Assembly (NCBI RefSeq): GCF_000419605.1
Contig: NZ_ATTI01000001.1
Span: 1,091,501-1,155,500 of the forward strand
Length of the DNA stretch: 64,000 nt
Direction: 5' to 3'
DNA from: Sphingomonas phyllosphaerae 5.2
Lineage (GTDB): Bacteria > Pseudomonadota > Alphaproteobacteria > Sphingomonadales > Sphingomonadaceae
The notes below the pieces were generated by a model. That model ran no database searches and had not been told where the DNA came from. It was given only the letters and a program-made list of their open reading frames with translations. Shown in pieces: positions 39,719 through 49,939 of this stretch. Position 1 is the stretch's first letter. The number at the start of each line of letters is the position of its first letter. A program made the position numbers and the translations under genes.

Positions 39719-40174
39719 ATGTTGCTCGCCGTCATGCTCGCCGCTTCCGTACCCGATTTCGATCCACTCCGTTTCTTCGCCGGGCAAACTCACGGCGAGG
39801 CGCGACTGAAGGTCATATTGCGGGCGAAAAAGCCGGTTTCGGTGCGCGGTGAGGGGATGCTTCAGCCCGATGGCAGCCTGCTGCTCGACCAGATCGTGAC
39901 AGAGGGCGACAAACCGCCGCGCGAACGCCACTGGCGCCTTCATCGGATCGCGCCCGGCCGCTATGCCGGCACGCTGACCGACGCGCGCGGCCCGGTGGAG
40001 GGCATCGTGACCGGCAACCGCATGCGGCTGCGCTTCGTCAGCAACGACGGCTTTCGCATCCGCCAGTCGATGACGTTGGCACCGGACGGACGCAGCGTCG
40101 CGAACCGTCTGGTCGCCAAGCGCTTCGGCATCGCGGTGGCGGTGCTGACCGAACAGATCACGAAGCTCGACTGA
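39719..40174 (+). CDS. DUF3833-type lipocalin-like exported protein
   Basis: This 151-residue protein starts at ATG 39719 (MLLAVMLAASVPDFDPLRFF), with a short leader; a GTG at 39611 is possible. The pattern DFDPLRFFAGQTHGEARLKV, EGMLQPDGSLLLDQIV, EGDKPPRERHWRL and GRYAGTLTDARGPVEG matches the DUF3833 family, predicted to fold as a beta-barrel. The function is unknown. Confidence 0.75.
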   Translation: MLLAVMLAASVPDFDPLRFFAGQTHGEARLKVILRAKKPVSVRGEGMLQPDGSLLLDQIVTEGDKPPRERHWRLHRIAPGRYAGTLTDARGPVEGIVTGNRMRLRFVSNDGFRIRQSMTLAPDGRSVANRLVAKRFGIAVAVLTEQITKLD

Positions 40175-40228
40175 AGCCGGAACGTCGCCGCGCGCCCGGC
40201 GGTTGGCGCATGCGACCGGAGAAGAACG

Positions 40229-40462
40229 ATGAACGATACCACGCCCGTACAGACCCGCCAGCGCGAGATCGCGACCGAGCACCTGCTGTTCCGGTTGATC
40301 GAATATGTCGAGGGCAAGCATCCCGGCCTGCTCGATCATCTCGAGGCGAGCATCGACCATCTCGGCGATCCGGCGACCGATGGCACCAAGGACGACGAGG
40401 CGGTGCGACGCATCGCCGCACGCATGGTCGCGGGCGCGCGTCACGAACGGGCGCGCGGCTGA
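40229..40462 (+). CDS. Small acidic hypothetical protein
   Basis: This 77-residue soluble protein starts at ATG 40229 after GGAGAAGAACG. It reads MNDTTPVQTRQREIATEHLL, then FRLIEYVEGKHPGLLDHLEA, and is helical with no signal sequence. It ends 13 bp before the MFS gene start and is likely co-transcribed with it. No family is recognised. Confidence 0.7.
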   Translation: MNDTTPVQTRQREIATEHLLFRLIEYVEGKHPGLLDHLEASIDHLGDPATDGTKDDEAVRRIAARMVAGARHERARG

Positions 40463-40475
40463 GCCAGCCACGAGG

Positions 40476-41702
40476 ATGACTGTCGCAGACGACGTTCCCG
40501 CGCTGTCCGCGGGCACGCCGGCCTACCGCCGACTGACGCTGGCGATGCTGTTCGCGGGATTCGCAACCTTCTCCACGCTTTACGCGGTCCAGCCGCTGCT
40601 GCCGTCGCTGGCGGGCCATTACCTGTTGAGCGCGGAGGCGGCGTCGCTGGCGGTGTCGATGGCGACCGGGCCGCTCGCGCTCGGCATCCTCGTCGCCGGT
40701 GCCTTGTCGGACCGGGTCGGGCGGCGTCCGCTGATGGTCGCGGCGATGATGGCGGCGGCGCTGCTGACGCTGGCCGCCGCCGTCGCGCCGGGCTGGTACG
40801 CGCTGCTTGCGTTGCGGCTGCTCGCGGGGCTCGCGCTGGCGGGGGTGCCGGCGGTCGCGATGGCGTATGTCGCGGAGGAGGTCGACGTCGCGTCGGTCGG
40901 ATCGGCGATGGGGCTGTATATCGCCGGCAGCGCGCTGGGCGGGATGGGAGGGCGGCTGGTCGCAAGCCTGGTCGCTGCGGTGGCGGACTGGCGGTGGGCA
41001 TTGGCGGTCGTCGGCGTGATCGGGCTGGCGCTGGCGGAAGCATTTCGCCGGCTGGCGCCGCCCTCGCGGCGGTTCCGGGCGAGTACCGGCGGGTGGCTCG
41101 CGATGCTGCGCGGCGCCGGTCCGCTGTTCCGCGATCCGGGGCTGCAACTGCTTTATGCCGAGAGCTTCCTGTTGATGGGCGCGTTCGTCACGATCTACAA
41201 TTACGCCGGCTTCCACCTGATCGCGCCGCCGTACCGATTGGGACAGGCGGCGGTCGGGGCGGTGTTCCTGCTCTACATCCTCGGTTCGGCCAGCTCGTCG
41301 TGGTTCGGCACGCTCGCCGGTCGCATGGGGCGCCGACGGATCTTCTGGGTGCCGGTCGCGATCCTGATCGCCGGGATCGCGCTCACGGCGGCGGCACCCT
41401 TATGGGCCGTGATTGCGGGGATCGCGATCGTCACGATCGGCTTCTTCGGCGCGCATTCGATCGCCAGCGCATGGGTCGGCCGGCGCGGCGGGGCGGCCCG
41501 CGGGCAAGCCGCGGCCTGGTACCTGTTCTTCTATTACTTGGGCTCGAGCGTGCTCGGCTCGGCGGGTGGCGTCGCGTGGACGCGCGCCGGATGGGGCGGG
41601 GTGGTCGCGTTCTGCCTGCTGCTCGGCTCGCTGGCGCTGCTCGGCGGGCTGTCGCTGTTCCGGGTCCGCCCGCTTCCCGATGCGGTCGCCGGGCAGCCAT
41701 AA
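40476..41702 (+). CDS. MFS transporter (YnfM/Bcr-like)
   Basis: This 408-residue protein starts at ATG 40476, 13 bp after the preceding small gene. It has twelve predicted membrane segments. The first reads TLAMLFAGFATFSTLYAVQP, with motif A in GALSDRVGRRPLMVAAMM. The layout fits drug/sugar efflux-type MFS proteins related to YnfM. The substrate is unknown. Confidence 0.88.
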   Translation: MTVADDVPALSAGTPAYRRLTLAMLFAGFATFSTLYAVQPLLPSLAGHYLLSAEAASLAVSMATGPLALGILVAGALSDRVGRRPLMVAAMMAAALLTLAAAVAPGWYALLALRLLAGLALAGVPAVAMAYVAEEVDVASVGSAMGLYIAGSALGGMGGRLVASLVAAVADWRWALAVVGVIGLALAEAFRRLAPPSRRFRASTGGWLAMLRGAGPLFRDPGLQLLYAESFLLMGAFVTIYNYAGFHLIAPPYRLGQAAVGAVFLLYILGSASSSWFGTLAGRMGRRRIFWVPVAILIAGIALTAAAPLWAVIAGIAIVTIGFFGAHSIASAWVGRRGGAARGQAAAWYLFFYYLGSSVLGSAGGVAWTRAGWGGVVAFCLLLGSLALLGGLSLFRVRPLPDAVAGQP

Positions 41703-41723
41703 CGGCCGCCCGGCGAATGTCGA

Positions 41724-44621
41724 TCAGAAGCCGTAGCTGACGCGCGCGTAGCCGAAGCGACCGGGCACGTCGTAGGTGGTCGGATCGTAATTGTTGAGGC
41801 TGCACGAGAAGCATGCGGGCGGATCGGTGTCGAACACGTTGTTGATACCGAGCGCGAGCGACACGCGCTCGCTTACCCAGCTCGGGCGGAACGTCAGCTG
41901 GACGTCACCGTAGAAACGCCGGTCCAGCGCGTTGCCGCCCTGGTTCTCGATGACATTGTCGATGTAGCGGCCCGTGAACGCCGCCGCGACGGCGCCGAGA
42001 TCCCAGTCGATCGTCGCCTGCCCCTTGAAGTGCGGATAGGCCTGGTCGGGGCTACCGCGCTCGGTGCCGGTATAGTTGGTGGTCGTGGTGCCATTGGTGG
42101 CGGGCACGATCTCCTCGTATCTCAGCAGATAGTTGCCACTTATCGACAACCCGAAGGTGCCGGCTCCGGTCTGGCGCGTGCGCAGCGTGAAGGTCGCATC
42201 CAGCCCGCGGGTGCGGATGCCGCCCGTGTTCAGCAGCACGCCATTGATTGCAGAGATGAAGCCGTTCGGCGTGCGATTGACCGCCGCGCACGACAATGCG
42301 TCGCCGGACTGCGCGCAACGTGCGAGCAGCACCTCGGCCGGGATCGACGCGATCGCGCCGTTTACCTTGATGTCGTAGTAATTGACCTCAAGACTCATCG
42401 CGCTGGCAAAACCGTCGCGCGCCCATTGCGGGCTGTACACGCCGCCGAACAGCAGCGTCCGCGCCGTCTCCGGTCGAAGATTGCGGTTGCCGCCGGTTTG
42501 CACGCTGATCTGGCCGCCCTGTGGCTCGATGTAGCTGCCGTTCGCCGGGACGCCGTTGGCGACGCAGTTCGCGCGCACAGTGGCATTGCCCTGGAACTGC
42601 CCGCCGGTCGCGCTGGTGCACGGATCGTCGAGCGTCTGGTCGAAGCGTGATTGCGCGCCGAATAGCTCGCCGATCGACGGCGCACGGTAGCTTTCGGCAT
42701 ATTGGCCACGCAGCAGCAGATCACTGACCGGCTTCCACAACGCGCCGCCGCTGAAGGTGGTGTTCCCGCCAAAGGACGAAAAGTCCGAGTGGCGCGCTGC
42801 GCCGTTCAGTTCCAGGGACTGCATGAATGGCAGGTCGCGGAGTAGCGGCAGCCGGATCTCGCCATAGAATTCGTCGACGTTGAACTGCCCGCGTGCCGCC
42901 TGCGCAGGGATGTCGGCGCCCAACCCGGCCTGGATGATCGGGTCGGGCGTAAAGCTGCCCTGCTGGTCGCGATGCTCGTAGCCCAGCGCGACACCGACCG
43001 CGCCGCCCGGCAAGTCGAACAACTCGCCGCTGACGTTGACGGTATAGTCCTTCAGCCGCTGCGAACTGCGCGAGCGCTCGTCAAAACCGACGAACGCCAG
43101 CATCTGCGGCGTGATCGAGCCTTGGCCGCCGAAGATGTTGAAGGGCACGCACTCCCCGGTGCAATTACCGACCGGGCCGAGCGCCTGCGCCAACCGCGCT
43201 GCGTTCAGGTTGCCGGTGAACAGCTGGTGCGCGTCGTTGGCGCCGAGCACCGCGTTTGCATCGTAGTACCAGTTGCGTCCGAACAGCGAGAAGCGACCGT
43301 CGACGGTGCCGGTGACGGTGAAAGTATCGACGGTCTGGTTGTAGGTCCGCCGCCCGGCCTCGATCAGGCGCCGGCCGATCAGCGAATAGGTGGCTGGCTG
43401 GCCGTTCGCACCGGAATTGAGCGTAATACCGAAGGGATTGTACGGGTTGGTCGCATCGACCGAGATCGTGTCGAGCAAGTTCCCGTTGCCGGCGTCCGGC
43501 CCGATGTTGAGCGGCAGGAACGCGGCCTGGTTCTGCGAGCCGCGGTGCGCCCAGGTCGCCTTCAAGCGAACGTTGAACGCCTCCGAGAATTCGGCGCGCG
43601 CGTTCATGAACCCGCCGTAGCGCTCGTTCGGGGTGAGGAAATAGTTGAACGGCGCGAAGTTGAAGCGATCCGCCGTGGTGAAGGCACGGAAGTCGCCGCC
43701 TGCCAGCGTGGGATCGTAGACGCCACGGCCATTGAGCGGCGCATTGCGCACCGTGATCGTGCCGCCGGCCGGCAGCAAAGAATTGCCCTTCGCGAAGACG
43801 ATACGTCCGTTAAGCGCCGCACCCGAACAGCCGCCGATCGCGTCGGTGCAGCTGGTCTGGCCGGGGTTCGGGAATTGCGAGATCGAGCGGTCGGCCGCGC
43901 GCACTGGATCCTGCTTGGTATAGAAGCCGCCAAGGTCGAGATGGACGCGGTCGTTCCCGCCGCCCCAGCTCAGCTGGTAATTTTGCGTGCCGCCGTCGTT
44001 CTCGCGCAGGAACTGGCCGTATTGCGCCTGCGCGCGAAAGCCTTTCTGGTTCGATTTGGTGATGATGTTCACCACGCCGCCGATCGCGTCCGAGCCGTAC
44101 AGTGCCGAGGCGGCGGATTGCAGCACCTCTACACGCTGGATCATGACGTCAGGGATCGAGTTGAGGTCGACCGTTCCCGGAATGCCGCTCGCGCTGGAGC
44201 CGTTGACGTACCTCAAGCCATCTACCAGCACGAGCGTGCGCTTTGCACCTAGGTAGCGCAGGTCGATCGCTGCCGATCCGGCGCCGACACCGCCGCCATC
44301 GGGCGGATTGCCGAAGTTGCCGGAATTGTTGAACTTGCTGTTCAGACCACCCGAGGATGCCGGGATCCGTTGCAGGACGTCGGCAATGGAAGACAGTCCG
44401 GTCTTTGCGATCGCGGCGTCGTCGATCGTGACCACCGGCGAGGGATTGTCGAGCGGGTCACGCCGGATGCGCGAGCCGGTGACGACGATGTCGCCGCTCT
44501 CGGTGGCGGCAGTCTCGGCAGGCGTTTGCTCAGGCGCGGCTTGCGCCAAGGCGGTGGCCGGCAGGGTGGCCGCAGCGACGAACGCGATGACGCTCGCACG
44601 GTGAGCAAGGAAATGCCGCAT
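41724..44621 (-). CDS. TonB-dependent outer-membrane receptor
   Basis: This 965-residue protein starts at ATG 44621 (GAAGGGGA upstream) with a signal peptide ending in TALAQ. The TonB-box-like segment GDIVVTGSRIRRD is followed by a plug domain (ADVLQRIPASSGG, LVDGLRYVNGS, VEVLQSAASALYGSDAIGGVV) and a 22-strand-type barrel ending in an aromatic C-terminus (YARVSYGF). It resembles the N-terminal-extension-free receptors that sphingomonads use for carbohydrates or metal complexes. The ligand is not evident. Confidence 0.95.
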   Translation of the reverse strand: MRHFLAHRASVIAFVAAATLPATALAQAAPEQTPAETAATESGDIVVTGSRIRRDPLDNPSPVVTIDDAAIAKTGLSSIADVLQRIPASSGGLNSKFNNSGNFGNPPDGGGVGAGSAAIDLRYLGAKRTLVLVDGLRYVNGSSASGIPGTVDLNSIPDVMIQRVEVLQSAASALYGSDAIGGVVNIITKSNQKGFRAQAQYGQFLRENDGGTQNYQLSWGGGNDRVHLDLGGFYTKQDPVRAADRSISQFPNPGQTSCTDAIGGCSGAALNGRIVFAKGNSLLPAGGTITVRNAPLNGRGVYDPTLAGGDFRAFTTADRFNFAPFNYFLTPNERYGGFMNARAEFSEAFNVRLKATWAHRGSQNQAAFLPLNIGPDAGNGNLLDTISVDATNPYNPFGITLNSGANGQPATYSLIGRRLIEAGRRTYNQTVDTFTVTGTVDGRFSLFGRNWYYDANAVLGANDAHQLFTGNLNAARLAQALGPVGNCTGECVPFNIFGGQGSITPQMLAFVGFDERSRSSQRLKDYTVNVSGELFDLPGGAVGVALGYEHRDQQGSFTPDPIIQAGLGADIPAQAARGQFNVDEFYGEIRLPLLRDLPFMQSLELNGAARHSDFSSFGGNTTFSGGALWKPVSDLLLRGQYAESYRAPSIGELFGAQSRFDQTLDDPCTSATGGQFQGNATVRANCVANGVPANGSYIEPQGGQISVQTGGNRNLRPETARTLLFGGVYSPQWARDGFASAMSLEVNYYDIKVNGAIASIPAEVLLARCAQSGDALSCAAVNRTPNGFISAINGVLLNTGGIRTRGLDATFTLRTRQTGAGTFGLSISGNYLLRYEEIVPATNGTTTTNYTGTERGSPDQAYPHFKGQATIDWDLGAVAAAFTGRYIDNVIENQGGNALDRRFYGDVQLTFRPSWVSERVSLALGINNVFDTDPPACFSCSLNNYDPTTYDVPGRFGYARVSYGF

Positions 44622-44793
44622 ATAGTCCCCTTCTTCGAAGCGCTTATCATTGCGCCGGAGCGGAGACTGTGGGCGAGCGGCAGTGGCTGCCGCAACATCG
44701 TTAGGCGGTGGCAAGCGGGATTATGGTTAAATTCCAGCAGTCGTGTTATATATGACACATCTGTTGCAGCCCCTATCCCGGGATATTGCCGCG

Positions 44794-45534
44794 TCAGACG
44801 CTAGCGAGTGCGTCCATCACCATCGGAAAATGCTCGTGCCGGCAGATCAGCAGGTCGGGCATGTAGGTGTCGTGCCGGTTGTACACCAACGGGCTGCCGT
44901 CGATCTGGCTGACGTGCAGCCCGTGCGCCAGCGCCACGGCGGCGGGGGCGCAACTGTCCCACTCATATTGTCCGCCGGAGTGCAGATAGATGTCGGATTG
45001 ACCCAGGATGACGCTCATCGCCTTTGCGCCGGCGCTGCCCATCGGCACCAGCTCGGCGTCCAGCGCGTCGGCGACCGCCACCGCCTCGCGCGCGGGGCGC
45101 GAGCGGCTGACCACCATGCGCAGCCGAGGCGGGGCGGGGGGGACAGGCACGATCCGGTCGCTGCGCAGCACGACGCCCAACGCCGGCAGCGCCACCGCGC
45201 CGGTCGTCGGCACGCCGTCGATCGCCAGGCCGACGTGCACCGCCCAGTCGCCGCGCTGCTCGGCATATTCGCGCGTGCCGTCGACCGGATCGACGATCCA
45301 CACCCGCGACCGGTCGAGCCGGATCGGGCAATCCTTTTCCTCTTCCGACAGCAGGCCGTCGGCTGGCCGCTGTTCGCGCAACGCCTCGACCAGGAAACGG
45401 TTGGCGATCATGTCACCGGTGTAGCCGAGCGGCTTGCCCGCCAGCGTCCCGCTGTCGCGCACGGCCATCAGCAGCGCACCCGCGACATGCGCGAGATGCG
45501 CGGCGAGCGCGGCGTCGGTCGCTGCCGCCGTCAT
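44794..45534 (-). CDS. cysQ: 3'(2'),5'-bisphosphate nucleotidase CysQ
   Basis: This 246-residue protein is an inositol-monophosphatase-fold enzyme: LSEEEKDCP and [19 protein letters not shown] are the metal-binding motifs, with [14 protein letters not shown] at the C-terminal half. It removes PAP formed in sulfate assimilation. The start overlaps the cysNC stop (ATGA), making it the last gene of cysD-cysNC-cysQ. Confidence 0.93.
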   Translation of the reverse strand: MTAAATDAALAAHLAHVAGALLMAVRDSGTLAGKPLGYTGDMIANRFLVEALREQRPADGLLSEEEKDCPIRLDRSRVWIVDPVDGTREYAEQRGDWAVHVGLAIDGVPTTGAVALPALGVVLRSDRIVPVPPAPPRLRMVVSRSRPAREAVAVADALDAELVPMGSAGAKAMSVILGQSDIYLHSGGQYEWDSCAPAAVALAHGLHVSQIDGSPLVYNRHDTYMPDLLICRHEHFPMVMDALASV

Positions 45535-47546
45535 GCGCGGCGCAGGAGCAGGTCGACGATCTGCTCGGCGGCCTGTTCGGGGGTGGTAGCGGTGGTGTCG
45601 ATCCGCACCTCGGGCGCCTCCGGGCGCTCGTACGGGCTGTCGATGCCAGTGAAGTTCTTCAACTGCCCGGCGCGGGCCTTCTTGTAGAGTCCCTTCACGT
45701 CGCGGCGCTCCGCCTCCTCGAACGGCGTGTCGACGAACACCTCGACGAACTCGCCGTCGGGCAGCATCGCGCGGACCATCTCGCGTTCGGCGCGGAACGG
45801 GCTGATGAACGCAGTGAGCACGATCAGCCCGGCATCGGTCATCAACTTGGCGACCTCGCCGACGCGGCGGATGTTCTCGATCCGGTCGGCCTCGGTGAAG
45901 CCCAGGTCCTTGTTCAGGCCGTGGCGGACGTTGTCGCCGTCGAGCAAAAAGGTGTGCCGTCCGAGTGCATGCAGCCGTTTCTCGACCAGATTGGCAATCG
46001 TCGACTTGCCCGAACCCGACAGGCCGGTGAACCACAGTACCGCCGGCTTCTGATCCTTGAGCGCCGCGTGCGCGGCGCGCCCGACATCGACCGCCTGCCA
46101 GTGGACGTTCTGCGCGCGACGCAGGCTGAAGTGCAGCATTCCGGCCGCGACGGTGGCGTTGGTCAGCTTGTCGATCAGGATGAACCCGCCGAGCGTGCGG
46201 CTGTCGGCATAGGGTTCGAACACGACCGCGCGGTCGGTCGTCAGTTCCGCGACGCCGATCGCGTTGAGATCGAGCGTCTTGGCGGCGAGTTGTTCCAGCG
46301 TGTTGACGTTCACGACGAACTTGGGCTGCTGAATGGTTGCCGATACGGTCTGCGTGCCGAGCTTCAGCCAGTAACCGCGCCCGACGCGCAACGCCTCGTC
46401 CGCGAGCCACACCAACGTTGCCTCGAACTGGTCGGCGGCCTGCGGCGGCTGGTCGGCGGCGGCGATAACGTCGCCGCGCGAGCAGTCAATTTCGTCGGCG
46501 AAGCATAGGGTTACCGACTGACCTGCTACCGCTTCGGGCAGGTCGCCGCCCAGCGTGACGATGCGGGTCACGGTCGAGGTCTTGCCCGACGGCAGCACGC
46601 GCACCGCGTCGCCGACCCGTACCACGCCGGTCGCGATCAGCCCGGAGAAGCCGCGAAAGTCGAGGTGCGGGCGGTTAACCCACTGCACCGGCATCCGAAA
46701 CGGCTTGTCCGCGTCGATCGAGGAGAGAACCTCCACCGTTTCGAGATGCTCGACCAGCGGCGGTCCTTCGTACCACGGGGTGTTCGCCGAGCGGGTGGTG
46801 ATGTTGTCGCCCTTGAACCCCGAGATCGGCAGTGCCGTGAAGGCCGCGATCCCGATCGAGCGCGCAAAGGCGGCGTAATCGGCGACGATGGCGTCGAATT
46901 TCCCCTGATCATAGTCGACCAGGTCCATCTTGTTGACCGCCAGCACGATGTTGCTGATCCCGATCAGATGGCAGAGGTAGCTGTGCCGCCGGGTCTGCGT
47001 CAGCACGCCCTTGCGCGCGTCGACCAGGATCACCGCGAGATCCGCAGTGGACGCGCCGGTGACCATATTGCGCGTATATTGTTCGTGTCCGGGGCAATCG
47101 GCGACAATGAATTTGCGTTTTTCGGTGTTGAAGAACCGATAGGCGACGTCGATCGTGATCCCCTGTTCGCGCTCGGCGGCAAGCCCGTCGACCAGCAGCG
47201 CGAAATCGATCTCCTGCCCCTGCGTCCCGACCTTGCGCGAGTCGCTTTCCAGCGCGGCGAGCTGGTCCTCGAAGATCATCTTCGAATCGTAGAGCAGCCG
47301 CCCGATCAGCGTCGACTTGCCATCGTCCACCGATCCGCAGGTGATGAAGCGCAGCATCGTCTTGTGCTGGTGGCTGTCCAGATACGCGTCGATATCGCGC
47401 GCGACGAGATCGTCGACCACGTAGGCCGAAGTGGGGGCCGAAGTGGGGGCCGAAGTGGGGGCCGAAGTGGGGGCCGAAGTGGCGGCCGAAGTGGCGGCCG
47501 ACGCGGGAGCCGAAGCGGGGACGGGGGCGGCGGGAGCGGTGCTCAT
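45531..47546 (-). CDS. cysNC: Bifunctional sulfate adenylyltransferase large subunit / APS kinase
   Basis: This 671-residue protein has a CysN GTPase part (residues ~60-480) with the P-loop [29 protein letters not shown] and NKMDLVDY. The CysC kinase part (~485-671) has the P-loop [32 protein letters not shown] and [13 protein letters not shown]. Together they make APS and PAPS. The N-terminal ~40 residues are a low-complexity APTS repeat encoded by a 12-bp tandem repeat. It is coupled to cysD. Confidence 0.97.
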   Translation of the reverse strand: MSTAPAAPVPASAPASAATSAATSAPTSAPTSAPTSAPTSAYVVDDLVARDIDAYLDSHQHKTMLRFITCGSVDDGKSTLIGRLLYDSKMIFEDQLAALESDSRKVGTQGQEIDFALLVDGLAAEREQGITIDVAYRFFNTEKRKFIVADCPGHEQYTRNMVTGASTADLAVILVDARKGVLTQTRRHSYLCHLIGISNIVLAVNKMDLVDYDQGKFDAIVADYAAFARSIGIAAFTALPISGFKGDNITTRSANTPWYEGPPLVEHLETVEVLSSIDADKPFRMPVQWVNRPHLDFRGFSGLIATGVVRVGDAVRVLPSGKTSTVTRIVTLGGDLPEAVAGQSVTLCFADEIDCSRGDVIAAADQPPQAADQFEATLVWLADEALRVGRGYWLKLGTQTVSATIQQPKFVVNVNTLEQLAAKTLDLNAIGVAELTTDRAVVFEPYADSRTLGGFILIDKLTNATVAAGMLHFSLRRAQNVHWQAVDVGRAAHAALKDQKPAVLWFTGLSGSGKSTIANLVEKRLHALGRHTFLLDGDNVRHGLNKDLGFTEADRIENIRRVGEVAKLMTDAGLIVLTAFISPFRAEREMVRAMLPDGEFVEVFVDTPFEEAERRDVKGLYKKARAGQLKNFTGIDSPYERPEAPEVRIDTTATTPEQAAEQIVDLLLRRA
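47431..47514 (+). repeat. 12-bp tandem repeat in the cysNC N-terminus
   Basis: Four perfect GTGGGGGCCGAA units are followed by three degenerate units (GTGGCGGCCGAA, GTGGCGGCCGAC, GCGGGAGCCGAA). The unit length keeps the reading frame, so copy-number change would only alter the length of a Ser-Ala-Pro-Thr linker. Confidence 0.9.
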
Positions 47547-48466
47547 CAGAAATACCCCTGCTGCTTCTTCACTTCCATGCCCGCGCCACCGGCATCCCTG
47601 TCGATCGCGCGCCCCTGCCGCTCGCTGGTGGTGGTCAGGAGCGTTTCCTGGATCACTTCCGGCAACGTCGTCGCGCGGCTCTCGACGGCGCCGGTGAGCG
47701 GGTAGCAGCCCAGCGTACGGAACCGGATCGAGCGCAGCACCGGCTCCTCGCCAGAGCGCAGCGGGAAGCGGGCATCATCGACCATCAGCAGCATCCCGTC
47801 GCGTTCGACTGTCGGACGCTCCGCGGCGAAATAAAGCGGGACGATCGGCACGTCGTTCAGGTGGATATACTGCCAGATATCCAGCTCGGTCCAATTGGAG
47901 ATCGGGAAGACGCGGATGCTCTCGCCCTTGTTCTTGCGCGCGTTGTAGAGGTTCCAGAGTTCCGGGCGCTGGTTCTTCGGGTCCCAGCCGTGCGTGGCGG
48001 TGCGGAAACTGAAGATCCGCTCCTTGGCGCGGCTCTTCTCCTCGTCGCGGCGCGCGCCGCCGAACGCGGCGTCGAAGCCGTGCTGGTCGAGTGCCTGCTT
48101 CAGCCCCTCGGTCTTCCACATATCCGTATGAAGCGCGCCGTGATCGAAGGGGTTGATCCCGCGCTCGACCGCCTCGGGGTTCTGGTGGACCAGCAGCGTC
48201 ATGCCGCTTTCCGCCGCCATGCGGTCGCGCAGCGCGTACATCTCCTGGAATTTCCACGTCGTATCGACATGCAGCAGCGGGAAGGGCGGGGGACTGGGGA
48301 AGAACGCCTTGCGGGCCAGGTGCAGCATCACCGCGCTGTCCTTGCCGACCGAATAGAGCATCACCGGATTGTCCGCCTCGGCCACCACCTCGCGCATGAT
48401 GTGGATCGCCTCGGCTTCGAGCCGTTGCAGGTGGGTCAGTCGGGTCCTGTCGAGCAACGGTGACAT
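47546..48466 (-). CDS. cysD: Sulfate adenylyltransferase subunit 2
   Basis: This 306-residue PP-loop family protein has [58 protein letters not shown] and [15 protein letters not shown]. It adenylylates sulfate to APS together with CysN. It is the first gene of the leftward cys operon, and its stop overlaps the cysNC start by one base. Confidence 0.97.
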   Translation of the reverse strand: MSPLLDRTRLTHLQRLEAEAIHIMREVVAEADNPVMLYSVGKDSAVMLHLARKAFFPSPPPFPLLHVDTTWKFQEMYALRDRMAAESGMTLLVHQNPEAVERGINPFDHGALHTDMWKTEGLKQALDQHGFDAAFGGARRDEEKSRAKERIFSFRTATHGWDPKNQRPELWNLYNARKNKGESIRVFPISNWTELDIWQYIHLNDVPIVPLYFAAERPTVERDGMLLMVDDARFPLRSGEEPVLRSIRFRTLGCYPLTGAVESRATTLPEVIQETLLTTTSERQGRAIDRDAGGAGMEVKKQQGYF

Positions 48467-48730
48467 TCGTTTCCCTTGGCGCTTCCCTTCGCGCCCGGGC
48501 AGCGTGCCCGGCCGTCATGCGCCTGTCATCCCTTGCGCGGAAATGCGCGACAGCGGGGCGTGGAATTGGTTGCGGCGGGGCAATTGCAGCTTGTGCCGTC
48601 CGCGCGCCGTTGGTGCGGGGAACGGCGTCGCGCGGCACGCCGGAACGTCGCCATATCCTTCGCTCCGCTCGCAATGCCGCTCGGTTTGGTCGATAGGGCG
48701 GTGCGTCGCTCGATGATAAAAGGATGGAAG

Positions 48731-49582
48731 ATGAAGCGCTTGATGATGGTAGCGGCTGCCGCGGCGGCGGCGTTGCTGGGCGCGGGCGGCGCGCTGGCGC
48801 AGGAACTGCGCGTGATGACGTTCAACGTGCGCTTCGCCAATCCGAGCGACGGTCCGAACGTGTGGCCGGCGCGCCGCGACGTGTTCATGCGCACCGTCCG
48901 TGACGCGAACCCGGACGTGATCGGTACGCAGGAACTGCTCAAGACGCAGGGCGACGACATCGTCCGCGCGCTGCCCGGCTATCGCTGGTTCGGACGCGAC
49001 CGGCTGGGCGGGCACGACGGCGAGCATATGGGCGTCTTCTACCGTACCGACCGGCTCAAGCTGCTGCGGCAGGGCGATTTCTGGCTTTCCGAAACGCCGG
49101 AGACGCCGGGCCGGATCAGTTGGGGCGCGAACCTGCCGCGGATGGTGACCTGGGGCGTGTTCGAGACGGTCGGCGGCGGAAAGCCGCTGCGTTTCCTGAT
49201 GGCCGACACGCATTTCGCGCATCGCGGTGCAGAGGACGAGCTGGCGCGCGACCGCTCCGCGGCGTTGATCGCCGAGCGGTTGCCGACGATCGCCAAGGGG
49301 CTCCCGATCGTGCTGACCGGCGACCTGAACACCACGCCCGACAGCGCGGCGGTGAAGCGCCTGACCGCCTTCCTGACCGAGGCGTCGAAGCTGGCACGCA
49401 CCCGCGCGGCGCCGACCGGCACCTTCCACGATTTCACCGGCACGCCGGAGCCGGGCAAGTGGATCGACTATGTGATGGTCAAGGGCTTCCGTCCGGTGTC
49501 GGCCGAGGTGCTGACCGTGCACGACGGTGCGCGATACCCGTCGGACCATTTCCCGATCGTCGCGGTGTTGAAGGCGGATTAA
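48731..49582 (+). CDS. Exported endonuclease/exonuclease/phosphatase (EEP) family protein
   Basis: This 283-residue protein starts at ATG 48731 after AAAAGGATGGAAG, with a signal peptide (cleavage after GALA). EEP-fold motifs are RVMTFNVRFANPS, the metal-binding Glu in DVIGTQELL, MADTHFAHR, LTGDLNTTPDS, and the terminal SDHFPIVAVL. Exported members often act as phosphodiesterases or phosphatases. The substrate is not clear. Confidence 0.9.
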   Translation: MKRLMMVAAAAAAALLGAGGALAQELRVMTFNVRFANPSDGPNVWPARRDVFMRTVRDANPDVIGTQELLKTQGDDIVRALPGYRWFGRDRLGGHDGEHMGVFYRTDRLKLLRQGDFWLSETPETPGRISWGANLPRMVTWGVFETVGGGKPLRFLMADTHFAHRGAEDELARDRSAALIAERLPTIAKGLPIVLTGDLNTTPDSAAVKRLTAFLTEASKLARTRAAPTGTFHDFTGTPEPGKWIDYVMVKGFRPVSAEVLTVHDGARYPSDHFPIVAVLKAD

Positions 49583-49648
49583 GGTCCGGCAGACCGAAGC
49601 GCGGGCGATATCGGCGGTCGCCGCGCCTCGTTCTGCGTGCGTCTCAAC

Positions 49649-49939
49649 TCACCCGCAGCTGAACTTCGCGACGTTCCCCGCGGCATCGCTCTCGATGTTC
49701 AGCCGATCGGGGCGGAAGTCCATCGTCACCGCGTCGCCGGTCGCGTAGCGCCGTACCGAGCGTGCGCCGCTCAGCCGTTGCGCTTCCGCGGCGACGGTCG
49801 CGGCCGCACGCCCGACCAGTGCCTGCGCGGCGTTGGCGTCGCATTGCACGCCCGGCGCGGGCTCCGCTGCGACCGGCAGCGGCGGCTTCGCGCACGCACC
49901 CAGCGCCAGCAGCGCCATCGCCACGCCCGCGCGGGTCAT
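49649..49939 (-). CDS. Peptidase inhibitor I78-like lipoprotein
   Basis: This 96-residue protein starts at ATG 49939, overlapping the rnd stop by 4 bp. The lipobox is LLALGAC. The mature part (CDANAAQALVGRAAATVAAE, RSVRRYATGDAVTMDFRPDR, then LNIESDAAGNVAKFSCG) fits the I78 inhibitor family. It is probably a periplasmic or envelope-anchored protease inhibitor. Confidence 0.85.
   Translation of the reverse strand: MTRAGVAMALLALGACAKPPLPVAAEPAPGVQCDANAAQALVGRAAATVAAEAQRLSGARSVRRYATGDAVTMDFRPDRLNIESDAAGNVAKFSCG

Noticed and set aside
36364..39735. 1123-codon leftward frame spanning tspO, threonine aldolase and lldD
   Set aside because: Crosses several real genes in other frames and contains no family motif of its own.
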